A DNA stretch of 22,677 bases, from positions 1 to 22,677 of the IMG/VR virus record IMGVR_UViG_3300010370_000266; one strand, written 5' to 3'. The number at the start of each line of letters is the position of its first letter. The first letter of the stretch is position 1. The DNA comes from a virus. Below the pieces are notes generated by a model. That model saw nothing but the letters and a program-made list of their open reading frames with translations. It had not been told where the DNA came from and ran no database searches. The position numbers and the translations under genes are program-made. Below, piece after piece: positions 14,788 to 19,904 of the stretch.

Positions 14788-15132
14788 ATGCCGCACGCAT
14801 GGACGTTTCCCGTTCTTTCCGTACGCAAGGTGGTCGACGGCGACACGCTCGACCTCGAGCTAGACCTCGGGTTCCACGTGCGCACGGTGCAGCGCGTACG
14901 GCTGATCGGGATCGACACGCCTGAGATTGCGTCGAAGGACGCGGGTGACCGCGAGCGCGCGAAGGCCGCGCGTGAGTTCGTGGCTGCCTGGATCGGCCGC
15001 CAGGAGAATCAGATCAGAGCGGAGACGACGAGGGACGACAAGTACGGCAGGATGCTCGCCGAGCTGCACGGCGACTCGTCGACCCTGACGGGGGATCTCC
15101 TCGAGGCTCGGCTCGCGAAGCGCTACAGGTGA
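14788..15132 (+). CDS. Staphylococcal (thermo)nuclease-like endonuclease
   Basis: 114 residues from ATG; an upstream in-frame TTG at 14746 would add a low-quality leader, and MPHAWTFPVLSVRKVVDGDT is the usual beginning of phage members. All SNase active-site residues are present: D17/D19/T20 in VVDGDT, R38 in RVRLIGIDTPE with D43, T44 and E46, and R88 in DKYGR (equivalent to R35, D40, T41, E43 and R87 of the staphylococcal enzyme). Ca-dependent phosphodiesterase expected to degrade or process DNA/RNA. No signal peptide, so it acts in the cytoplasm. No obvious ribosome site. Catalytically complete. Confidence 0.9.
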   Translation: MPHAWTFPVLSVRKVVDGDTLDLELDLGFHVRTVQRVRLIGIDTPEIASKDAGDRERAKAAREFVAAWIGRQENQIRAETTRDDKYGRMLAELHGDSSTLTGDLLEARLAKRYR

Positions 15133-15173
15133 CCGTTTCCCTTTTTTCGACAATGGTCCCCGCGTGATCCGAT

Positions 15174-15209
15174 TATGATCTCCGACCGCTGCAGGAGCAG
15201 CAGAAGGAG
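15174..15209 (+). promoter_or_regulatory. Early leader 2: TATGAT box and AGGA-loop hairpin
   Basis: TATGAT (15174-15179); no well-spaced -35 (a TCGACA lies 21 bases upstream). GCTGC-AGGA-GCAGC (15188-15201) forms a perfect 5-bp hairpin with AGGA as tetraloop, then AAGGAG (15204-15209) serves the gene at 15218. The 20 bases 15186-15205 recur at 16015-16034 with only two differences, and those two bases pair with each other, so the stem is conserved by compensation. Confidence 0.62.
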
Positions 15210-15217
15210 ACAGCACA

Positions 15218-15931
15218 ATGAAGGCGACTGAACTGGGTGAGTTCGTAGGCAGGGTGCGCCGCCTGTTCGGCGGCCCGATGGACGAGGAGCTGTTCGCGAT
15301 CGCGAAGGAGCGTATCGGCGGCCTGGCGGCCAAGCCGTGCGCCGAGGCGCTCGAAGAGTACGCGCTCGCGCACGGCGGCCCGAGGTCTCGGTTCATCCCG
15401 GCGAAGTTTTTGGAGATCTACTCCCGCCGCACCGAGCGGCTCGACGCCGAGGCCGAGCGGACGGCGCGGCTCGCCGCCAAGCGCCGCGCCGAGATCGGCG
15501 TCGGCCTCGAGGCCGAGCAGCACCGACGCGAGTGGGATTCGATCCGAAGGGACGTGGCCGCGCTCGACGACGACCGCCGCCGCGCGGCGGTCGATGTCAT
15601 GCGCCGAGCCGGGTGGAACTACCGCGGATCCGATCCGTCCGGGTGGAGCGACACGCAGGTGCTCGCCGTCCGCGACCTCGCGACCGGAGCGACCGTGATG
15701 GTGCGCGACCAGGACAGCGGCGAGTGGAACGTGCCTGTGGCGGCGCTCGAGTTCTGGACGCGCCTCGTTCCAAGGCCGTCGCAATCGCCTCTGGGAGCCT
15801 CGCTCCTCGAGGAGCGCCGTCGGCCGACTCCTACGACGGAACGGCTAGGCGAGCCTGTGCAGGCGGTTTCCGTCGACCGTGCAGCGGTAGCCTCGGCGGT
15901 GTTCGGCATGGACGAAGAGATTCCATTCTGA
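15218..15931 (+). CDS. Replication-type protein with an SSB-like C-terminal tip (DEEIPF)
   Basis: 237 residues, AAGGAG eight bases upstream. Residues 1-75 (GEFVGRVRRLFGGPMDEELFAIAKERI ... FIPAKFLEIYSRR) resemble the helical N-terminal domain of phage helicase loaders and primosomal proteins (G39P/lambda P-like 'F.P...l.EI'). Residues 76-135 are an Arg/Ala/Glu coiled coil, then a short beta region (TQVLAVRDLATGATVMVRDQ). After a disordered linker it ends GMDEEIPF, nearly the acidic tip of bacterial SSB (DDDIPF). I see no OB fold. In SSB this tip binds host replication and repair proteins, so the phage protein may recruit those or helicase. The loader assignment is tentative; the C-terminal tip is seen directly. 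Confidence 0.6.
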   Translation: MKATELGEFVGRVRRLFGGPMDEELFAIAKERIGGLAAKPCAEALEEYALAHGGPRSRFIPAKFLEIYSRRTERLDAEAERTARLAAKRRAEIGVGLEAEQHRREWDSIRRDVAALDDDRRRAAVDVMRRAGWNYRGSDPSGWSDTQVLAVRDLATGATVMVRDQDSGEWNVPVAALEFWTRLVPRPSQSPLGASLLEERRRPTPTTERLGEPVQAVSVDRAAVASAVFGMDEEIPF

Positions 15932-15977
15932 CAGAGAATCAGAAAGAGAGAGAATCTTCTGATTTCCTAGCCAATGA

Positions 15978-16030
15978 TGCAATTTGCAACGATGGTATCG
16001 GTATGATGGTTGAACCGCGGCAGGAGCCGC
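15978..16030 (+). promoter_or_regulatory. Early leader 3: palindrome, TATGAT box and AGGA-loop hairpin
   Basis: TGCAA-T-TTGCA (15978-15988) is a short inverted repeat. TATGAT follows at 16002-16007, and nine bases later GCGGC-AGGA-GCCGC (16017-16030) forms the same hairpin as leader 2, with its third pair changed from T-A to G-C. The ribosome site for the gene at 16047 is weak (GCGAGA). The surrounding DNA (about 15932-16050) is clearly lower in GC than the flanking genes. Confidence 0.6.
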
Positions 16031-16060
16031 AGAAAGCGAGACAGACATGAGCAATTTGCA
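15979..16060 (+). repeat. Direct repeat GCAATTTGCA flanking the promoter
   Basis: The ten-base sequence GCAATTTGCA occurs at 15979-15988, upstream of the TATGAT box, and again at 16051-16060, just inside the coding start of the next gene. Each copy is itself nearly palindromic. Paired sites 72 bases apart around a promoter suggest an operator pair, but chance in a low-GC patch cannot be excluded. Confidence 0.4.
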
Positions 16061-16319
16061 GAACCAGCATGTCGATGCGTTGAACGCACTCGAGGAGGCA
16101 GCGTTCAACGCGATGGTGGAGCGCCGCATTCTTGAAGAGAAGCAGTGGCGCGCGCATTGCGGATGCGGTCCATTGCTCAGTGCTTCCGAGTACCGCGTGA
16201 TGCGACGAGTCGTCGATCGCATCATGGAGTCGACGCCTGAGATGGAAACGCTCTCCGCCGTCCGCAAGGCGGCGTACATGGCCCGCCTCGCCAACCTTGT
16301 TCCAGGAGGTGCCGCTTGA
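16047..16319 (+). CDS. Hypothetical early protein
   Basis: 90 residues. Starts MSNLQNQHVDALNALEEAAFNAMVERRILEEKQWRAHC with a CGCG cluster near residue 38, then helical VMRRVVDRIMESTPEMETLSAVRKAAYMARLANLV. Predominantly helical and without known motif. It starts in a low-GC patch and is followed by a TTGA-coupled micro gene with a strong ribosome site. First gene of the long small-protein operon 16047-18845. Function unknown. Confidence 0.62.
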   Translation: MSNLQNQHVDALNALEEAAFNAMVERRILEEKQWRAHCGCGPLLSASEYRVMRRVVDRIMESTPEMETLSAVRKAAYMARLANLVPGGAA

Positions 16320-16432
16320 CCCGTATCGCGATCGTCGCCGCTCTCGCGCTCGCCGCGCTGTACATCCCGCCTCGCATCAGGATCGTGACGTCGATCCCGT
16401 CGACCGCGACATGCAGGGAGGCGACCCGATGA
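16316..16432 (+). CDS. Micro membrane protein, 38 aa, TTG start
   Basis: AGGAGGT lies seven bases before a TTG that overlaps the previous stop (TTGA); this ideal ribosome site is the main evidence. The frame encodes MTRIAIVAALALAALYIPPR then IRIVTSIPSTATCREATR: one hydrophobic segment (residues 4-17) and a basic tail. It ends in an ATGA overlap with the next gene. Function unknown; it could also be an exported peptide, as the hydrophobic stretch is signal-like. Confidence 0.55.
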   Translation: MTRIAIVAALALAALYIPPRIRIVTSIPSTATCREATR

Positions 16433-16797
16433 ACCGCGACCGAGACAGGATCGACGCAGACCAGCTCCAGCGCGAGCCGTTCTGGTCCGAGGCGCAGGCA
16501 GCGTCCGTCGAGGACATGCAGCCTCGCCGGTCAGGCGAGGAGCCGACGAGCCGGGACACGATCCTCTGGCTGCGCGCCGAGAACGAGACGCTCAGGAACC
16601 GCCTCGCCGCGCTGGAATGGATGCGAATCAACGTGCTGACCCGCGTCCTGCCGGCGCTCGCCAGGATCCACGACGGCAAGCCGTGTCCGGCCAAACATCA
16701 CTCGCCGTACACGCGATGCCCGGAGTGCGACCTGCGCGAGTTCCTGGACAACTGGCGCGAGGACCAGCAAAAGACGGAGGCACGCAATGAGCAATGA
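16429..16797 (+). CDS. Hypothetical protein with coiled coil and C-terminal zinc-knuckle-like motif
   Basis: 122 residues, start chosen at the ATGA overlap with GGGAGG eight bases upstream. Acidic, disordered N-terminus; residues 45-65 (TILWLRAENETLRNRLAALE) form a coiled coil; residues 84-101 contain CPAKHHSPYTRCPEC, a C/H/C/C arrangement likely to bind zinc. A small regulatory or adaptor protein is plausible. I do not recognise the family. Confidence 0.62.
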   Translation: MNRDRDRIDADQLQREPFWSEAQAASVEDMQPRRSGEEPTSRDTILWLRAENETLRNRLAALEWMRINVLTRVLPALARIHDGKPCPAKHHSPYTRCPECDLREFLDNWREDQQKTEARNEQ

Positions 16798-17059
16798 CAT
16801 CGTGACGCGGCTGCGGCTCCGTCCAACCATCCTTCGGAAGAATCAGTTCGGCGACATAGAAACCGACCGTGCCGCAACCGCCTTGTTTGATGATTGTCAT
16901 GCAATCATGCGCGAAGCCGCCGACGAGATCGAGCGCCTCCGCGCCGAGCGCGACGAGGCGAGGCGGGAAGTCTGCCAAAAGCATGATCACGGATACTTCA
17001 TGGACGAGGACTATGCCGAGATCCGCGGCTGGGACTGCTTCAAGGAGGCTGGCAAGTGA
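16787..17059 (+). CDS. Hypothetical phage protein (MSNDIVTRLR ... AADEIERLRAER type)
   Basis: 90 residues, GGAGG upstream and 11-base overlap with the previous gene. The layout MSNDIVTRLR at the start, a central DCHAIMREAADEIERLRAERDEARREVC helix, and a short tail is a recurring small protein of GC-rich phages, with a coiled coil in the middle. Its role is unknown. Ends with a GTGA overlap. Confidence 0.7.
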   Translation: MSNDIVTRLRLRPTILRKNQFGDIETDRAATALFDDCHAIMREAADEIERLRAERDEARREVCQKHDHGYFMDEDYAEIRGWDCFKEAGK

Positions 17060-17376
17060 GCGACAGGAACGCAACCAACAACATCAGCGGCGAGCTTCAT
17101 GTTCACCTCGACAGGTCGGAACTCGACGAGGAGAATCCCGACGTCGACCTGATCGCCTGGTTCGAGGGACCGACGCTCGGCGACGACATGAAGGAGCCAT
17201 GCGTGTGGCTCACCGTCAAGCGCGTCGAGGAGCCTCACGGCAGCTCCGACGCCATGTTCCGGGTGTCCATCGCCAAGCTGCGCGCGCTCTGCGACATGGC
17301 GCAAGCGATGCACAATGTCGGCGACCTCCAGTGGAAGGACTCGCTCGGGGAGAATGACGACGGAGGCGTACGATGA
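17056..17376 (+). CDS. Hypothetical early protein
   Basis: 106 residues from a GTG start in a GTGA overlap, with AAGGAGG seven bases upstream. Beta-rich and acidic: GELHVHLDRSELDEENPDVD, LIAWFEGPTL, EPCVWLTVKRVEE, then a helix VSIAKLRALCDMAQAM. No motif known. Acidic small proteins of this kind are sometimes DNA mimics or host inhibitors, but I have no specific evidence for that here. Confidence 0.65.
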   Translation: MSDRNATNNISGELHVHLDRSELDEENPDVDLIAWFEGPTLGDDMKEPCVWLTVKRVEEPHGSSDAMFRVSIAKLRALCDMAQAMHNVGDLQWKDSLGENDDGGVR

Positions 17377-17606
17377 CCGACCTCAAGCGTCCGTACCTCA
17401 CCCACCGCGTCGCCGCCGGCATCGCGTCGATCGCCTCCCGTGTCGTCCCCCAGGACGAGCAGGAGGAGCATGCCGTCATCTGGATGCACCGCGTCGCGCG
17501 CTGGCGCGCGCTACAATGCGCGCAGCTCGACCCGCAGGACGCGGAACGCTTGTCTCCCGAGCGGGGAGCCGGAGCACCATCCGGCTCCCCAGGAGACGCG
17601 CCATGA
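17373..17606 (+). CDS. Hypothetical early protein; 3' end doubles as leader of next gene
   Basis: 77 residues, GGAGG upstream, ATGA overlaps on both sides. The first 60 residues (HRVAAGIASIASRVVP, EQEEHAVIWMHRVARWRALQCAQLDPQDAERL) look like a helical protein. The last 20 (GAGAPSGSPGDAP) are encoded by the hairpin leader of the following gene and look like translated structure rather than a fold. Ribosomes crossing this region would melt that structure, which could couple the two genes. Function unknown. Confidence 0.55.
   Translation: MTDLKRPYLTHRVAAGIASIASRVVPQDEQEEHAVIWMHRVARWRALQCAQLDPQDAERLSPERGAGAPSGSPGDAP
17512..17597 (+). promoter_or_regulatory. Leader 4: TACAAT box, AGGAC-loop hairpin, 11-bp hairpin and ribosome-site-sequestering stem
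   Basis: TACAAT (17512-17517) is a possible -10. CCGC-AGGAC-GCGG (17532-17544) presents AGGA in a loop. A perfect 11-bp hairpin (17563-17573 with 17580-17590, loop GCACCA) directly abuts AGGAG. GTCTCC (17552-17557) is the exact complement of GGAGAC (17592-17597), so the ribosome site of the gene at 17603 can be closed in an outer stem around the 11-bp hairpin. CTCCC (17554-17558) can alternatively pair with GGGAG (17564-17568), a competing fold. Confidence 0.55.
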
Positions 17607-17809
17607 CCGACGAACCAGCAATCGGAACCGTCATGCGCGCCATGCGCAAAGGCGACCGCGTGTTCCTCTACGTCGGCGACCGCACGATCGGACACGTCAC
17701 GCTCGCGCACGTCCCGAACGGCATGAAGACGAAGGTCGCGTTCGCGTTCGACAAGTCCGTCCGCATCGAGGCAGACAAGCCCGACAGGAGGAAGCATGCC
17801 GTCGACTAA
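17603..17809 (+). CDS. Candidate CsrA-like RNA-binding protein
   Basis: 68 residues, AGGAG seven bases upstream. The strand pattern is that of CsrA: R-x-G-D (residues 15-18), LYVGD (22-26), a strand HVTLAHV, a glycine turn (NG), then TKVAFAFDKSVRIEAD. From that glycine (residue 40) on, the sequence aligns without gaps to E. coli CsrA GNQVRIGVNAPKEVAVHRE as I recall it, with identities at G, K and V and conserved hydrophobic spacing. It is about five residues longer in the middle, as in some divergent homologues. The key C-terminal arginine (CsrA R44) is alanine here, so RNA binding may differ. Similarity is weak and the call is partly driven by the AGGA-loop leaders. It could be another small beta-barrel. 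Confidence 0.4.
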   Translation: MTDEPAIGTVMRAMRKGDRVFLYVGDRTIGHVTLAHVPNGMKTKVAFAFDKSVRIEADKPDRRKHAVD

Positions 17810-18080
17810 CACCGCCAGCATCGTTCTCTTCCTCGGCGGTCCGATGCACGGCACGTTCCACGAGATGCCGGACACGACGCTCGAACTGTTCATCAGGAAC
17901 GCCGCGGACAAGACCTGGTCGCCGAACGGATGGGACCGCTACACGCGCCGCCGAATCTGCCGCATCGCCGAGGACGAGCATCCCGAGATCGCTCTCCTCT
18001 TCGCTCATGAGACCTGGCTCGACGAGGAGATCGGCGCAGCCCATGTACCGGAGTCCCAATGGAAGCCAGCAGGGCCGTAA
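17796..18080 (+). CDS. Hypothetical small phage protein (FLGGPMHG type)
   Basis: 94 residues, AGGAGG upstream, 14-base overlap with the preceding gene. The start IVLFLGGPMHGTFHEMPD followed by YTRRRICRI corresponds to a recurrent small phage protein pattern ('vfvGGP.dG....vPd ... Y.R'). No biochemical role is established to my knowledge. Its presence in the early operon is typical. Confidence 0.68.
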   Translation: MPSTNTASIVLFLGGPMHGTFHEMPDTTLELFIRNAADKTWSPNGWDRYTRRRICRIAEDEHPEIALLFAHETWLDEEIGAAHVPESQWKPAGP

Positions 18081-18529
18081 GGCATGACGTCACGCAGGAA
18101 CGAACAGGCTCGAGGCACTCAGAGCTGTCGGCGCGCCACCGAGAATGGGGAGTCGAGTGTCCCGCGACCGACATCGACTGCATCGTCGAGATCGCGCGCG
18201 GGAAGCCGGCGGCCATCATCGAGTACAAGCGCTCGAACGCCGACCTCGAGCAGAGCCTCCAGTCCTGGCGCGCGCTCTGGATCCTCGCCGACAAGGCGAA
18301 GCTCCCGTTCTGGGTCGTCGTCTGGGACAACGGCGGCGGCCGCTGGACGTTCCGGATCGCTCGCGCGAATGAGGCCGGCATCAGGCTCATCCGCGAGCAC
18401 CTGCCGTTCGCCGGCGACGCTCCGCTCCTCAGCGAGCGCGACTTCGTCAGGTTCCTCCACCTCGTCCGGGGACGCGACCCGTCCTGCGTAGACAGCCTTC
18501 CCGCATTCCGACCGAGGCTCTCCCGATGA
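18059..18529 (+). CDS. PD-(D/E)xK nuclease-like protein
   Basis: 156 residues, GGAG before the ATG, 22-base overlap with the previous gene. The core ATDIDCIVEIARGKPAAIIEYK gives D40 and E55-Y-K57, the D...ExK catalytic signature, with E22 upstream in the first helix; QSLQSWRALWILADKAKLPFWVVVW follows as the usual helix-strand of the fold. Likely a metal-dependent DNA nuclease for recombination, DNA processing or host DNA breakdown. The specific substrate cannot be told. Confidence 0.68.
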   Translation: MEASRAVRHDVTQERTGSRHSELSARHREWGVECPATDIDCIVEIARGKPAAIIEYKRSNADLEQSLQSWRALWILADKAKLPFWVVVWDNGGGRWTFRIARANEAGIRLIREHLPFAGDAPLLSERDFVRFLHLVRGRDPSCVDSLPAFRPRLSR

Positions 18530-18618
18530 CGGCGTTCCTCTCCTGGGTGTTCATCCTCTCATTCTCCTGGTTCATGGCCGCCATCCTCGTCCCGATCGAG
18601 ACGGAGGACGACTCATGA
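18526..18618 (+). CDS. Micro membrane protein, 30 aa
   Basis: MTAFLSWVFILSFSWFMAAI then LVPIETEDDS: a single strong transmembrane helix (residues 3-22) and an acidic tail. ATGA overlaps with both neighbouring genes and a GAGG upstream make translation likely despite the size. Function unknown; the third such micro membrane gene in the early region. Confidence 0.58.
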   Translation: MTAFLSWVFILSFSWFMAAILVPIETEDDS

Positions 18619-18845
18619 CCGAACTCGTCCAGCTCAGGTTCCACCTGCGCCGCCGCGCAAGCAAGAGCGCCGAGGAGGGGTTCCACGTCGACAGCAGCCT
18701 CTTCGAGCGCGCCGCCGACGCCATCGAGGCGCTGTCGAAGGACCTAGCCGACGCGCGCGCCGAGGCCGACAGGCTGCGCGAGCTCCTCGACGAGTACCGC
18801 GACGCGAACCGCGCGCGCGCCTCCGAGATCGCGAACCGCCGATAG
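18615..18845 (+). CDS. Hypothetical coiled-coil protein
   Basis: 76 residues, ATGA overlap and GGAGG upstream. N-terminal RFHLRRRASKSAEEGFHVDSSLFERAADAIEAL followed by a long coiled coil (SKDLADARAEADRLRELLDEYRD). The 'vdsslfeeAAdaIe.L' element appears in other small phage proteins. It is the last gene before the terminator-like hairpin at 18871. Function unknown. Confidence 0.65.
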   Translation: MTELVQLRFHLRRRASKSAEEGFHVDSSLFERAADAIEALSKDLADARAEADRLRELLDEYRDANRARASEIANRR

Positions 18846-18870
18846 ACGGCTGAAGGCATCTTTTCTCCCG

Positions 18871-18902
18871 CGGACGGACCGGCAATCGCGCCGGTCCGTC
18901 TG
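18871..18902 (+). terminator. Strong hairpin, probable terminator of the early operon
   Basis: GACGGACCGGC (18873-18883) and GCCGGTCCGTC (18890-18900) form a perfect 11-bp stem around AATCGC, extendable by a G-T and a C-G pair. Only TTCCT follows instead of a clear T-run, so efficiency is uncertain. Location in the gap between coiled-coil and resolvase-like genes supports a transcription boundary. Confidence 0.65.
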
Positions 18903-18947
18903 TTCCTGCGCCTTCATAAAAAGCGCGGCGTAGCCGATAGATGCACC

Positions 18948-19325
18948 GTGACGAACAGCAGGCAGAAAGGCGCTCGCATCGAGAGGGAGGCCGCGGAGGC
19001 TCTCCGCGATGTCCTCGGCATCTCCGCGCGAAGGTCCGTGCAGTACGCAGGCGTCGCCGGCGACGCCGACCTGATATCAGGTCTTCCCAGCGTCCATTTC
19101 GAGATCAAGGCGAGGAAGTCCATCGGAGCGCTCCGCTTCATGGAGCAGGCGCAGGCCGACGCCGCGAAGGCGAAGACTCTGCCGATGGTCCTCCTCCGCG
19201 AGAACGGCGACACCGAGTTCTATGCTCTGATGCGGCTCTCCGACCTCCCCGAGGTCGCGAGGAAGGTCGTCTCGGTGCAGGCGATGAACGAGATCGACAA
19301 GGTCAGTGCGGAGGTGGGACAGTGA
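18948..19325 (+). CDS. Holliday-junction-resolvase-like PD-(D/E)xK endonuclease
   Basis: 125 residues from GTG; no clear ribosome site, but TNSRQKGARIEREAAEALRD is the usual opening of archaeal/phage Hjc-type proteins. Catalytic set visible: E12/E14 in the first helix, D41 in GDADLISGLPSVHFEIKARKS, and E52-I-K54. Expected to cut branched DNA during recombination or before packaging. It is the first gene after the hairpin at 18871 and is GTGA-coupled to a membrane protein gene. Confidence 0.82.
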   Translation: MTNSRQKGARIEREAAEALRDVLGISARRSVQYAGVAGDADLISGLPSVHFEIKARKSIGALRFMEQAQADAAKAKTLPMVLLRENGDTEFYALMRLSDLPEVARKVVSVQAMNEIDKVSAEVGQ

Positions 19326-19573
19326 GCATCGAGGACGTCCTCAAGGTCGTTTCCGTCGTACTGATCCCGTCGATCGGCGCGGTCGTCTGGCTTCTGCGCG
19401 AGGTCTACGGACTGCGCGGAGACCTGCGCGAGCTCCAGAGCGAGGCGAGGACGCAGGCGGCCAGGATGAGCCAGCTCGAGCGCTCGGTCGAGCGGCTTGC
19501 CAACAGCGTGACCGAGCTGACCCTCATCCTCGCGCGCAGCGGCATCGAGGCCGAGAAGGGGAAGCATGGCTGA
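19322..19573 (+). CDS. N-terminal-anchored coiled-coil membrane protein
   Basis: 83 residues from a GTG start overlapping the resolvase stop, GGAGG upstream. One transmembrane helix (VLKVVSVVLIPSIGAVVWLL, residues 6-25) is followed by a long heptad region (REVYGLRGDLRELQSEARTQ, RMSQLERSVERLANSVTELT). This layout fits inner-membrane spanins, hemolysin XhlA-like or holin-accessory proteins. No lipoprotein partner is adjacent, so the lysis role is a guess. Confidence 0.7.
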   Translation: MSIEDVLKVVSVVLIPSIGAVVWLLREVYGLRGDLRELQSEARTQAARMSQLERSVERLANSVTELTLILARSGIEAEKGKHG

Positions 19574-19904
19574 CAGCTGGAACCCACTCATCAAGCAAGG
19601 CGAGACGTTCGTCGCGACGATCACCGTCACAGGCGTGAACCTCTCCGGCTACACCGTGCGCAGCAAGGCGCGATCGAGCCATGCGGCGAACGCGACCGTC
19701 TGGGACCTGTCGACCGCGACGAGCGGCATCAGCGTCTCGTCGGGAGCGAACTCGGTCGTCACGATGACCCTGACCGCGACCCAGACCGCTGCGCTCTCCG
19801 CATGGAGCTGCGGCGTGTTCGACATGGAGTACCAGTCGCCGGCAGGCGTCGTGACGAGGTTCCTCGAAGGCGTCTTCACCGTCTCAGGAGAGGCAACGAA
19901 ATGA
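19566..19904 (+). CDS. BppU/Ig-like beta-sandwich tail protein
   Basis: 112 residues, AAGGGG upstream, eight-base overlap with the previous gene. The sequence WNPLIKQGETFVATITVTG, NLSGYTVRSKARSSHAANA, SVVTMTLTATQTAALSAW, CGVFDMEYQSPAGVVTRFLEG, VFTVSGEATK is the common 'P.ikQGetf...it..g.nLtgYt.r' phage domain related to the N-terminal domain of baseplate upper proteins. It precedes the fibre gene and probably connects fibre to tail. Confidence 0.78.
   Translation: MADSWNPLIKQGETFVATITVTGVNLSGYTVRSKARSSHAANATVWDLSTATSGISVSSGANSVVTMTLTATQTAALSAWSCGVFDMEYQSPAGVVTRFLEGVFTVSGEATK

Noticed and set aside
15133-15150. T-run CTTTTTT after the nuclease gene as a terminator
   Set aside because: No stem of more than three pairs directly precedes it.
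15147-15179. TCGACA as the -35 partner of TATGAT in leader 2
   Set aside because: Spacing is 21 bases, outside the usual 16-18; I report the -10 only.
17563-17590. Perfect 11-bp hairpin as an intrinsic terminator
   Set aside because: No T-tract follows; AGGAG and a start codon follow immediately, so a translational-control role fits better.
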